From contig JAEZSJ010000122.1 in the NCBI GenBank assembly GCA_023443985.1, positions 1 through 15,640 on the forward strand: a stretch of DNA of 15,640 bases. The letters run 5' to 3'. The translations under genes and the position numbers were made by a program. The DNA comes from Verrucomicrobiota bacterium. GTDB taxonomy: Bacteria; Verrucomicrobiota; Verrucomicrobiia; Opitutales; Opitutaceae. Shown one piece after another: positions 1 through 6,952 of the stretch (position 1 is its first letter; each line of letters begins with the position of its first letter). A model generated the notes under the pieces. That model saw only the letters and a list, made by a program, of their open reading frames with translations, ran no database searches and was not told where the DNA came from.

Positions 1-978
1 ACCTCGACCGCGCGCATCTTCGCCAAGGCGCTCAACTGCGAGAAGGGGCCGACCCCGTCGCCCTGCGGCGAGTGCGCCGCCTGCCGGGACATCGCCGCCG
101 GCACCCACCTCGACGTGATCGAGATCGACGGTGCGTCGAACAACGGTGTCGACCAGGTGCGCGACCTGCGTGAGACGGTGCAGTACGCGCCCGCCGCAGG
201 CCGCTACAAGGTCTACATCATCGACGAGGTCCACATGCTGTCCGCCGCGGCGTTCAACGCGCTGCTCAAGACGCTCGAGGAGCCGCCGGAGCACGTGAAG
301 TTCATCTTTGCGACCACCGAAGCCCAGAAGGTCCTTCCGACGATCGTCTCGCGTTGCCAGCGCTTCGACCTGCGGCCGATCTCCGACGAGCTGATCGTCG
401 AGCGCCTCAAGCGCATCGCGGAGGTCGAGAAGATCGAGGTCACCGGCGAGGCGCTCACGAGCATCGCCCGGTTGGCCGATGGCGGCATGCGCGACGCGCA
501 GTCGATCTTCGACCAGATGATCGCGTTTTGCGGCCAGAAGATTGCCGAGGCCGATGTGCTCGATGTCTACGGCCTGGTCGGTGCGGAACAGGTGGCGACT
601 CTCGCCGGAGCCGTCGCTGCCGGCGATCACCGCAAGTTGGTCGAGATGGTCGACGAGTTCGACGCCGGCGGTCGCGATCTCTTCCGCCTGCTCGCCGATC
701 TGCAAAGCGTCGTGCGCCGGGCTCTGCTCGACGCGATCAAACAGGGCGGCCGAAGCCGTGCCCTCGGCGCGGAGATGACCACCGAGCAGCTCACGCGGCT
801 GCTCGACGCGCTGCACGAGGGCGAGGGGGGCGTGAAGTTCGGGCTCTCCGAGAAGATCAATTTCGAGATCACGCTCCTCAAGGCCGTGGAAGGCAGCCGC
901 TCCCGCGCGCTCGACAGCGTCCTGAAGGAGATCGTCGCGCTCGCCGACGCAGTCCCGGGCGAAAAAAAAAACAGCTGA
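1..978 (+). CDS. dnaX: DNA polymerase III subunit gamma/tau, 5'-truncated; zero-frame (gamma) product
   Basis: This is the ATPase of the DNA polymerase III clamp loader, which opens and loads the beta clamp during replication. The window opens inside the P-loop region (reading TSTARIFAKALNC), so roughly the first 40 residues are missing. Visible in order are a zinc module (Cys in LNCEKG, then CGECAAC), the DnaX signature IEIDGASNNGVDQVRDLRE, Walker B in VYIIDEVHMLS, the TLEEPPEH segment, sensor 1 with the SRC arginine finger (VLPTIVSRCQRFDL), and the GGMRDAQSIFDQM sensor 2 region. The oligomerisation domain (clamp-loader domain III) follows to about position 900. The zero frame ends GEKKNS and stops at 976-978, directly after ten A residues. 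This would be the short gamma form of the protein. Family identity is certain; the upstream start lies outside the window. Confidence 0.96.
   Translation, partial: TSTARIFAKALNCEKGPTPSPCGECAACRDIAAGTHLDVIEIDGASNNGVDQVRDLRETVQYAPAAGRYKVYIIDEVHMLSAAAFNALLKTLEEPPEHVKFIFATTEAQKVLPTIVSRCQRFDLRPISDELIVERLKRIAEVEKIEVTGEALTSIARLADGGMRDAQSIFDQMIAFCGQKIAEADVLDVYGLVGAEQVATLAGAVAAGDHRKLVEMVDEFDAGGRDLFRLLADLQSVVRRALLDAIKQGGRSRALGAEMTTEQLTRLLDALHEGEGGVKFGLSEKINFEITLLKAVEGSRSRALDSVLKEIVALADAVPGEKKNS
962..971 (+). other. A10 slippery run in dnaX (programmed -1 frameshift or transcript slippage site)
   Basis: Ten consecutive A residues read in the zero frame as gAA AAA AAA Aac. The run contains A AAA AAA, the X XXY YYZ form allowing both P-site and A-site tRNA-Lys to slip back one base. 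The zero-frame stop lies five bases after the run. The third frame also stops quickly (TGA at 983-985), so only the -1 frame stays open, to 1310. Known precedents are ribosomal -1 frameshifting at A AAA AAG in Escherichia coli dnaX and transcript slippage at A9 in Thermus thermophilus dnaX. A run of ten A is long enough for either mechanism. A purine-rich AAGGAG occurs at 925-930, but it is about 31 bases upstream, further than the roughly 10-base spacing of the E. coli stimulator. Confidence 0.8.
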
Positions 979-1310
979 CGTCTGAGTCCGAAGTCGCCGC
1001 GCCGGCTGCGCGCGACCGGGTGGAGGAAGACGGCGGGGAGGTGTCCCTGGCCGAGGCCGCCGGGCGGGTCGAAGACGGCGAACCAATCGGTCCCACGGCG
1101 GCGGACGAGGATGCAATCGGAGCAGGGGAGGAGATCCCGCAGTTGCCCCCGGAGCTGAAGGCCCGGAGCACGGCGCCGGCTGGGGGCAAGTTGCCGTCGC
1201 TCGACAGCCTGTTGTCGCGACTGCCGGCGCCGACCCGCAACGCGATCGACGAGCATCTGCGCGCGCGCTTCGTGCGCGTGCGCCGGCTCAACCCCGGGGA
1301 GCTGCGCTGA
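963..1310 (+). CDS. dnaX: tau-specific C-terminal extension of DnaX, reached by -1 frameshift
   Basis: After a -1 shift in the A run, reading continues KKKQLTSESEV and runs 112 residues past the run to TGA at 1308-1310. Codons are strongly G/C-ending, as in neighbouring genes, so the stretch looks like real coding sequence and not chance openness. The first 65 or so residues are acidic and Gly/Pro/Ala-rich with no evident fold, as expected of a linker. The last 35 or so look helical and end in a basic segment (HLRARFVRVRRLNPGELR). In known tau proteins this end binds the polymerase alpha subunit and the helicase. That role here is inferred from position, since the tail is about half the length of the 212-residue tau-specific part of E. 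coli tau. No independent start codon or ribosome site argues for a separate gene. Confidence 0.75.
   Translation, partial: KKKQLTSESEVAAPAARDRVEEDGGEVSLAEAAGRVEDGEPIGPTAADEDAIGAGEEIPQLPPELKARSTAPAGGKLPSLDSLLSRLPAPTRNAIDEHLRARFVRVRRLNPGELR
993..1016 (+). promoter_or_regulatory. Hairpin downstream of the dnaX slippery run
   Basis: GTCGC at 993-997 pairs with GCGAC at 1012-1016, and after a one-base bulge GCGC at 999-1002 pairs with GCGC at 1008-1011, leaving a five-base loop (1003-1007). The GC-rich stem begins 21 bases after the A run. Frameshift-stimulating stems usually sit 5-9 bases downstream, so this one may be too far to act as a classical stimulator. It could still favour RNA polymerase pausing or slippage. 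In GC-rich DNA such stems also arise by chance. Confidence 0.35.
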
Positions 1311-1335
1311 GCCGGCGTTGCTCCCGCGGACCAGG

Positions 1336-2592
1336 TCAATCCATCGCCAGCGCGGGGGTATCGGCCGGTTGCGGCGTCAAGGCCGCCGCGCGCCGGCGGA
1401 ACGGTGTGCGCCAGGAGCGGATCGTGGCGGCGCGCCAGAGCCACTCGAGCGGGCCGTAGTGGAAATGGCGGAGCCAGAGGCGTGCGGCCCACAGGTGGCC
1501 CATGATGAAGGCGACCCCGATGAGTTCGCTGTAGAACTGACCGAGGTGCCGGTACAGCCCAAGGCCGTAGTTGTAGAATAATGGCACGAAGAAAAGCGCC
1601 TGGGCGACGTAGCCCGTGAGGCTCATCCGGCCCAACGGGGCGAAGTGTTCGAGCCAGCGCCGCCAGCCCGGGTGCAGGTAGAGCACGATGAATCCGCCCA
1701 CCCACACCGCCATCTGCGCGAGGCCGGAGTAGGCGTTGAGCCAGGTCGAAACGTAGTACCCGCGGAGGCCGGTCACGCCCCAGCCGTCGAGCAACGGTCC
1801 GAGCGGATACAGCACGAGGAACCCCACGCCGCCGAGGATCAGGGCGCGCCAGCCGAGGCGTCGGGCCGCGGCGGGGTTCTCCATCAGGTGGTGGCGGCCG
1901 AGCAGGAGGCCCACGGTGAACAGCCCGAGCATCTGGGTGTAGCGGCCGGTCTCGAGCGTGAACCAGAGCCGCACCGCCTGGCCGTCGCCGAGATTCGTGC
2001 GGACCATGTCCCACAGGGAGCCATGCGCGGCGATTTCGCGCACGCGGCCGTAGATGCCCCAATGCACGGGCTCCCACGGCTCGATCTCCGGGTGCAGCAG
2101 GCAGCCGACGGCCTTCCAGGCGTTGGGAAGCTGCAGGAGGAGCAGAAACGCCAGCCAGCCGAGCACCTTGTCCGGAAGCCGGTGGAGCAGCACGAGCGGC
2201 AGTCCCAGGATCGCGAGCACGAGGAGAATATCGCCGTTGTAGAGGATGCCGTTGAGATAGCCCATCGCGCCGAGGAGGAGGAGCCGCCACGGGAAACGGG
2301 TGCGGACATCGACGCCCTGCCGCGTCCAGCTCTGCAGCAGCAGCATGAAGCTCACGCCGAACATCAGCGCGAAGATCGCGTAGGCTTTGCCGCTGAAAAG
2401 GAAGAACGCGGCGGAGTGGGTCCACGCATCGAGGCGCTGGAGCAGCGGCGGCGCATCCTCCGGATAGAGGCTGAGCTCAAAATGCTCGACGCAGTGGACC
2501 AGGAAAAGTCCGGCAAGGGCGGAGCCGCGCAGGGCGTCGATCAACGCGATGCGTTCCTCGGGGGCGCGGGCGGGCGGGGGCAGGGCGGGCAT
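1336..2592 (-). CDS. DUF418 domain-containing membrane protein (YeiB family)
   Basis: A polytopic inner-membrane protein of 418 residues with about ten hydrophobic segments. It carries the family landmarks: an opening RIALIDALRGSALAGL segment (about residues 14-29), a GKAYAIFALMFGVSF motif (about 68-82), YLNGILYNGDILLVLAI around residues 111-128, the FAPLGRMSLTGYVAQALFF segment in the C-terminal half, and GPLEWLWR at about 380-387 close to the end. These proteins resemble membrane acyltransferases of the heparan-alpha-glucosaminide acetyltransferase type, but the substrate is unknown and function cannot be assigned. The gene converges on dnaX with only 25 bases between stops and no clear terminator there. 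It lies 124 bases downstream of the LOG-like gene on the same strand, so co-transcription is possible. The start ATG has only a weak AGG upstream. Confidence 0.88.
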   Translation of the reverse strand: MPALPPPARAPEERIALIDALRGSALAGLFLVHCVEHFELSLYPEDAPPLLQRLDAWTHSAAFFLFSGKAYAIFALMFGVSFMLLLQSWTRQGVDVRTRFPWRLLLLGAMGYLNGILYNGDILLVLAILGLPLVLLHRLPDKVLGWLAFLLLLQLPNAWKAVGCLLHPEIEPWEPVHWGIYGRVREIAAHGSLWDMVRTNLGDGQAVRLWFTLETGRYTQMLGLFTVGLLLGRHHLMENPAAARRLGWRALILGGVGFLVLYPLGPLLDGWGVTGLRGYYVSTWLNAYSGLAQMAVWVGGFIVLYLHPGWRRWLEHFAPLGRMSLTGYVAQALFFVPLFYNYGLGLYRHLGQFYSELIGVAFIMGHLWAARLWLRHFHYGPLEWLWRAATIRSWRTPFRRRAAALTPQPADTPALAMD

Positions 2593-2693
2593 AGGGGACC
2601 TGCCAGATCGGGCGGAACACGCGCGCCCGCAACGTCCGAAAGGTGTGGATGCATTGGCCGGGCGACGTGTTTTCCCGCCCGGCCGGGGGCGGC

Positions 2694-2710
2694 CGCTCCG
2701 CGGCGGAGCG
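2694..2710 (-). other. GC hairpin just downstream of the LOG-like gene
   Basis: CGCTCCG at 2694-2700 and CGGAGCG at 2704-2710 form a perfect 7-bp stem with a three-base loop. It begins seven bases after the stop codon of the LOG-like gene on the minus strand. No U tract follows, so it is not a textbook intrinsic terminator. It may stabilise the 3' end or pause transcription. The 124-base gap between the LOG-like and DUF418 genes holds nothing else I can identify. Confidence 0.3.
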
Positions 2711-2716
2711 CCGGGG

Positions 2717-4621
2717 CTACAGGACCTGCAGCGTCTTGCGATAGAACGCGACGACCTCCTCGGGCTTGTCGGAGAAGAGCACGTAGTCGTCGATCCAGCG
2801 CGGGGCGCGTTTCTCGGCGACCATCGTCTTGAGCTGCTTCTTGAGGTCGCGCCAGTAGCTCGTGGCGTAGAACACGTAGGGCACGCGCGGGCGGATCCCG
2901 AGCTTGAGGTTGCACATCTCGATGCCGACCTCCTCGAGCGTGCCGACGCCGCCGACGTTGAAGATGCAGAAGTCGGCGACCTCGAACCATTTCTGGTGGT
3001 TGTGGCGGGCGGTCTCCTGGAACGAGTTGAAGAAGTCGACCCCGAGCTTCGGCGGTTGCGCCTCGAGTTCGAGGAAACAGGAGCCGGTGAGGGCGTTCTT
3101 CAGGCGCGCCTGCTCGGTGGCGAGTCCCATCACGCCGCCGCCGCCGCCGGTGAGCACGCCGACGGTGGGCCCGAAGAAATCGGTGAGCCGCGTCAGCAGA
3201 TCCTGGATGCTGCGGCCGGTCTCGTCGGAGAGGTCGAGCGCGGAGCCGTAGAAGGCGAGGATGGTCGACTCCATGAACTTTCGCGTGAGCTCCTCGCGCA
3301 CGAAGAAGCCGCAGCCCTTCTTGTAGACGTGGCGGTAGATGTCCTTCGTGTCTTCGTGATAAAAATACACGGCGAGGCCGATCGAGTCGTAGTGGTCGAT
3401 GCGGGTGTGGGCGTTGGTCGAGAAGAAGAAGCCGTGGGTGCGGGAGGGTTTGCGGAAGACGATGCGCTTGAGCCCGAGCTGGGGCAGGCGAGTGAGCAGC
3501 TCGATGTGCTCGAGGAGATTCGGGAAGATGTCGCAGACGAGGGTGTCGGCGCCGGCGGGGGCGTGTTCGAGCGCCTCGATGACGGTGCGGTGACCCGCCG
3601 GCAGGGCGGCGGCCGCCGCGAGTTCGCGGAAGTCCGGGCCGCAGGCGAGGAAGAGGCTGCGGTTCTCCATGAGGGCGTTCTGGCCCTTCACGGTGATCTT
3701 GGTGCGCGGCTTGGGCGTGCCGAGTTCCTGCGGGTTGGTGGAGTCGAGGTGCTTGAAAGCCCGTCCGGCGAACGACAGCATGCGTTTGCGGCGGCCGAGG
3801 AGGGACTGGTCGGCCGTGCCGTCGGGCACGGGGGCCCGGAAGACCTCGACGGAGACCATGGGGTTCACGACCGGCTGGTCGCCCTTGTTGTAGATCTCCA
3901 GCATGATGTTCGTGCCGAAGGTCTTGAGGGGATCGAGCAGCACGGCCGAGCAGTGGAGGCCAAAGTTGTCCTCGCCGCGGTTGAGCACGACGTAATGTTC
4001 CTTCAGGTACATCGAGCAGCTCGTGAGGACGCCCGAACGGGGCGGGATCACCAGCGGGGCGACCTCCTCGCGCAGCTGCACCTTGTCGAGGAAGCCGCGG
4101 GTCTGCTCGCCGCTGACCACGCGCTCGAACTGCAGGCGCGTGACGGCCGGGTTGATCGTGTAGCGCACGCTGTGCGGCACGATGAAGACGCGGCCGAAAC
4201 GGTCGATCGAGACGGTGCTCGGGAGCTTGATGCGGTTCTCCTTCACCGCGCGCCAGATTTCATCGGAGGAGAGTTTCGCGCCCTCGGGGGCGTGGAACAG
4301 GCGGCCCACCGGCGTGCCGGGGCGGAGGAGCTTCTGGAAGTACGCGGCGTTGGGGAACCCCTTGTCGAAGACGAACGCCTCGGCCTCGATGAGCACCTTG
4401 TTGTTCTCGATCACCGGCCGGGTGGTCGTGTTCATCTCGATGCCGATGCGGGCCAGCGAGCTGCGTTCCGTGAAATGCAGGGACGCGAGGTGCTCGCGCA
4501 TGAACGCGAGTTCGCTCGTCGAGCGGGGCTTGAAGGCCAGGGTGAGGGCCAGGGTTTCGTTCTTCTTGCGGAGGGCGAGGATCTGCCCGTCCTGACTGTG
4601 CCAGAATTCGGTGGGAATCAT
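2717..4621 (-). CDS. LOG-family (TIGR00730-like) Rossmann protein with about 450-residue N-terminal extension
   Basis: A 634-residue protein. The C-terminal part (about 451-634) is a LOG / 'lysine decarboxylase-like' Rossmann domain: STILAFYGSALD opening strand, TGGGGGVMGLATEQA (491-505) and VGGVGTLEE (556-564). Canonical members, such as cytokinin-activating phosphoribohydrolases of about 180-200 residues, hydrolyse nucleoside 5'-monophosphates. Here the PGGxGT motif begins with Val instead of Pro. The Arg-Lys pair expected about 15 residues before it is Asn541-His542 in my hand alignment, so canonical activity is doubtful. The N-terminal 450 residues have no family I can name; residues 190-262 vaguely recall the beta core of dUTPase/dCTP deaminases. 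The ATG at 4619-4621 (MIPTEFWHSQDG) is preferred over one at 4744, because the extra 41 residues are basic low-complexity sequence lying over the fkpA-like gene's promoter region. It is transcribed divergently from the FKBP gene. Confidence 0.85.
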   Translation of the reverse strand: MIPTEFWHSQDGQILALRKKNETLALTLAFKPRSTSELAFMREHLASLHFTERSSLARIGIEMNTTTRPVIENNKVLIEAEAFVFDKGFPNAAYFQKLLRPGTPVGRLFHAPEGAKLSSDEIWRAVKENRIKLPSTVSIDRFGRVFIVPHSVRYTINPAVTRLQFERVVSGEQTRGFLDKVQLREEVAPLVIPPRSGVLTSCSMYLKEHYVVLNRGEDNFGLHCSAVLLDPLKTFGTNIMLEIYNKGDQPVVNPMVSVEVFRAPVPDGTADQSLLGRRKRMLSFAGRAFKHLDSTNPQELGTPKPRTKITVKGQNALMENRSLFLACGPDFRELAAAAALPAGHRTVIEALEHAPAGADTLVCDIFPNLLEHIELLTRLPQLGLKRIVFRKPSRTHGFFFSTNAHTRIDHYDSIGLAVYFYHEDTKDIYRHVYKKGCGFFVREELTRKFMESTILAFYGSALDLSDETGRSIQDLLTRLTDFFGPTVGVLTGGGGGVMGLATEQARLKNALTGSCFLELEAQPPKLGVDFFNSFQETARHNHQKWFEVADFCIFNVGGVGTLEEVGIEMCNLKLGIRPRVPYVFYATSYWRDLKKQLKTMVAEKRAPRWIDDYVLFSDKPEEVVAFYRKTLQVL

Positions 4622-4700
4622 GAAGGCGGCAATGCCCCGGGTCGCGGGGCGGGACAACGGGGCGGCGCGGGTGGAAAACCGCACGCGGGCGCAGGATTGC

Positions 4701-4731
4701 TTTTTGAAAAACCGCCGTCCATCTTCGGCGG
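4701..4731 (+). promoter_or_regulatory. A/T-rich palindrome and hairpin between divergent LOG-like and FKBP genes
   Basis: The 162-base gap is GC-rich except for TTTTTGAAAAA (4701-4711), a perfect odd palindrome. It is followed directly by CCGCCG (4712-4717) and CGGCGG (4726-4731), a 6-bp inverted repeat with an 8-base loop. The A/T block is the natural place for promoter melting or for a regulator shared by both directions. TTGCTT with CATCTT 17 bases later gives only a weak sigma-70-like fit. The element is visible; its function is a guess. Confidence 0.3.
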
Positions 4732-4783
4732 CTTTCCGGTGCACGCAAGCTCGCGTCTGCGCCGCTCAACAACTCCAACCCTG

Positions 4784-5632
4784 ATGAAACCCACCCTTCC
4801 TGTCCTCGCCGCGATTTTGGCCGTCGCCAGCCCGCTGGGCGCGCAGAATCTCAAGATCAACATCGATCCGAACAAGCCCGCCGATCCGGCGCCGGCGGCG
4901 CAACCGGCGGCCCCCGCCGCCGCCGCGCAACCGGAGCGGAAGCTCATCGCGCCGGTGGACGGCAAGTACACGGACGAGCAGAAGATGGAGGTCTACGGCT
5001 TCATCATCGCCCGCAAGCTGGGCATGCTCGAACAGATCACGCCGATGCTGAAGAGTGAGGACGAGGTCGTCGCCTTCCTGCGCGGCTTCGGTGCCGCGAT
5101 GACCCGCGTGGAGCTGCCGTACGACGGCAACCTGATCGTCCCGCAGACCCAGGAGATGATCAAGACCCGCACCGAGGAGGTGAACGCCCTGGTCCAGAAG
5201 GCGCTGGCCGAGGCCAAGGAGAAGAACGGCAAGGAAGCCGCCGCGTATCTCGCCACCCTCGACAGCAAGGCCGGCGTGAAGAAGACCGCCAGCGGGCTCC
5301 GCTACGAGATCGTCCAGGAGGGCAAGGGCGCCAAGGCCAAGTCCGGTCAGGCGGCCTGGGCCAACTACAAGGCGTCGTTCATCGACGGCACGATCTTCGA
5401 CAGCACCGACGTGAAGAACGGTCCGCGCGAGTTCGTCATCGACACGTCGATCCCCGGCCTGAAGGAAGGCCTCCAGCTCACGGGCGTGGGTGGCAAGCTC
5501 AAGCTCTACCTGCCCTCCGAGCTCGGCTTCGGCGACTCCGGCCAGGTGCTCGCCCCCGGCGTGCTGACGATCTTCGAGATGGAGATCGTCGACGTGAAGG
5601 AGCCGACCAAGAAGCCCGAGGAGAAGAAGTAA
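4784..5632 (+). CDS. Exported FKBP-type peptidyl-prolyl cis-trans isomerase, FkpA/Mip-like
   Basis: Likely a periplasmic folding factor of 282 residues that isomerises Xaa-Pro bonds. A signal peptide is clear (MKPTLPVLAAILAVASPLGA, likely cut near residue 20), followed by a Pro/Ala-rich linker (31-50). A helical FKBP_N-type dimerisation and chaperone segment covers about 60-160, and the FKBP domain covers about 165-272. The catalytic-pocket residues Tyr195, Phe205-Asp206, Ile223 and Phe264 are present. The pocket-floor Trp (FKBP12 Trp59) is Leu226 in IPGLKEGL, and the Tyr82 equivalent is Phe249 in LGFGDSG. Both changes reduce similarity to the best isomerases, so chaperone activity may matter more. 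The ATG at 4784 is chosen because the signal peptide follows at once; no Shine-Dalgarno sequence is visible. A strong terminator follows the stop codon. Confidence 0.92.
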   Translation: MKPTLPVLAAILAVASPLGAQNLKINIDPNKPADPAPAAQPAAPAAAAQPERKLIAPVDGKYTDEQKMEVYGFIIARKLGMLEQITPMLKSEDEVVAFLRGFGAAMTRVELPYDGNLIVPQTQEMIKTRTEEVNALVQKALAEAKEKNGKEAAAYLATLDSKAGVKKTASGLRYEIVQEGKGAKAKSGQAAWANYKASFIDGTIFDSTDVKNGPREFVIDTSIPGLKEGLQLTGVGGKLKLYLPSELGFGDSGQVLAPGVLTIFEMEIVDVKEPTKKPEEKK

Positions 5633-5647
5633 TCCTCTGTTTTTCCG

Positions 5648-5685
5648 ACGCCCTCCGGAAAAATCCGGAGGGCGTTTTGTTTTTC
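5648..5685 (+). terminator. Intrinsic terminator after the FKBP gene
   Basis: A perfect 12-bp stem (5648-5659 with 5664-5675, ACGCCCTCCGGA and its complement) has an AAAA loop and is followed by TTTTGTTTTT. It begins 15 bases after the FKBP stop codon. This is the clearest rho-independent terminator in the window and separates the FKBP gene from the glycosyltransferase. The matching A tract needed for a bidirectional terminator is absent on the left side. Confidence 0.95.
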
Positions 5686-5750
5686 TGGCAACGGCACGAC
5701 GAGTGCCTTTGCCTCGACCGCACCGCGCCACCGGCGCCTTCCCGCCACTC

Positions 5751-6893
5751 GTGAAACTCGCTCTCGTAACCGAAACCTATCCCCCCGAGGTCAATGGCGT
5801 GGCCATGACTTTGCAGCGTCTGGTGCGGGGGTTGGCCGAACGGGGGCATGGCGTCACGGTCATCCGGCCGCGCCTGCCGGGCTCCCGCTCGCGCGATCCG
5901 GCGGACCCGGCGAACGTCCAACACGTGCTGGTGCCGAGCCTGCCGCTGCCGTTCTACAGCGAGTTGCGCATCGGCCTCCCTCTCTACTTCCGCCTGAAGA
6001 AGCTCTGGCGACAGGACCGTCCGGACGTGGCGCACATCGCCACCGAAGGACCCCTCGGCTGGGCGGCCCTGTTGGCGGCGCGCAAGCTCGGGGTGCCGGT
6101 GAGCACGAGCTTCCACACGAACTTCCAGCAATACACGCAGCAATACATGTTTCGGGCGATGCACGACATCGCACTGTGTTATCTGCGCGCCTTCCACAAC
6201 CGCGCGGCCTGCACGCTGGTGCCGACCGACCAGGCACGCGGCGAACTCGAAGCGGACCGTTTCGAGCGGGTCGGGGTGCTCTCACGCGGCGTCGACGGAC
6301 GCCTGTTCGACCCCGCCCGGCGCAGCGAGGCGCTGCGGCAGGGCTGGGGAGTGGCGCCGGACGAGCCGGTGTTCCTCTATGTCGGCCGTCTGGCGGTGGA
6401 GAAGAACATCGATCTGGCGGTCACGGCGTTCCTGCGGGCCCAGCAGGTGGAGCCGCGCGCGCACTTCGTGCTCGTGGGCGACGGACCGGCGCGCGGCGGC
6501 CTCGAGAAACGGTACCCGAATTTTCATTTCGCCGGGATGCGCCGCGGCGAGGATCTGGCGGCGCACTACGCGTCGGGCGACGTGTTCCTCTTCCCGAGCA
6601 CCACGGAAACCTTCGGCAACGTCGTGACGGAGGCGCTGGCGAGCGGGCTCGTCGTCCTGTGCCACGACTACGCAGCCGGCCGGCAGCACATCCGCAGCGG
6701 CCGCAACGGCGTGTTGTGCCCGTTTGGCGACGCGGCGGCGTTCGCCACCGCCGCCGCCGACCTGATGCGGCGGCGCGACGAGTGGCCGGCCCTGCGCACG
6801 GCGGCTCGGGCGACGGCCACGGAGATCACCTGGGAGCGCATCTTCGCGTCCTTCGAGACGACCCTGCAGCAGGTGGGCGGCGTCGCGCGTTGA
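5751..6893 (+). CDS. GT4-family glycosyltransferase (MgtA/mannosyltransferase-like)
   Basis: A GT-B fold retaining glycosyltransferase of 380 residues that probably transfers a sugar from a nucleotide donor to a lipid or envelope acceptor. The N-terminal domain opens with the first Rossmann strand and acceptor loop (KLALVTETYPPEVNGVAMT, 2-20) and has SFHTNFQQYTQQY (120-132), a segment shared with bacterial GDP-mannose-dependent alpha-mannosyltransferases. The donor domain has VGRLAVEKNI (211-220), LVGDGP (241-246) and the E-x7-E signature of Glu286 and Glu294 in PSTTETFGNVVTEALASG. Donor and acceptor cannot be fixed from sequence alone. The GTG at 5751 sits directly at the fold's first strand and is preferred. 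An in-frame GTG at 5703 would add 16 residues with no recognisable content. No ribosome binding site supports either start. It lies 59 bases upstream of aroK, on the same strand. Confidence 0.9.
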   Translation: MKLALVTETYPPEVNGVAMTLQRLVRGLAERGHGVTVIRPRLPGSRSRDPADPANVQHVLVPSLPLPFYSELRIGLPLYFRLKKLWRQDRPDVAHIATEGPLGWAALLAARKLGVPVSTSFHTNFQQYTQQYMFRAMHDIALCYLRAFHNRAACTLVPTDQARGELEADRFERVGVLSRGVDGRLFDPARRSEALRQGWGVAPDEPVFLYVGRLAVEKNIDLAVTAFLRAQQVEPRAHFVLVGDGPARGGLEKRYPNFHFAGMRRGEDLAAHYASGDVFLFPSTTETFGNVVTEALASGLVVLCHDYAAGRQHIRSGRNGVLCPFGDAAAFATAAADLMRRRDEWPALRTAARATATEITWERIFASFETTLQQVGGVAR

Positions 6894-6952
6894 GCGGGTC
6901 CGGGTGCAACGGCGCTTGCTCCGATGGGTGGGCTGGACATGCTGCGGCTGCT

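Noticed and set aside
962..971. The A10 run as a sequencing error that breaks one dnaX frame
   Set aside because: Possible in a homopolymer, but the position, slippage phase and precedent in dnaX of other bacteria make a programmed site more likely. It is kept as the refutation test in the finding.
878..2425. 515-residue minus-strand open frame over dnaX and the DUF418 gene
   Set aside because: Arg/Pro/Ala-rich shadow in another frame of the DUF418 gene and antisense to dnaX. It has no recognisable domain.
1645..2832. 395-residue + strand open frame antisense to the DUF418 gene
   Set aside because: Glu/His/Ala-rich composition typical of the antisense shadow of a membrane protein, with no motif.
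2549..4780. Very long open frame on the + strand upstream of and continuous with the FKBP gene (1027 residues in total)
   Set aside because: It is antisense to the LOG-like gene, is Glu/Val/Arg/Ala-rich without motifs, and merely stays open because of high GC3. The real protein begins with the signal peptide at 4784.
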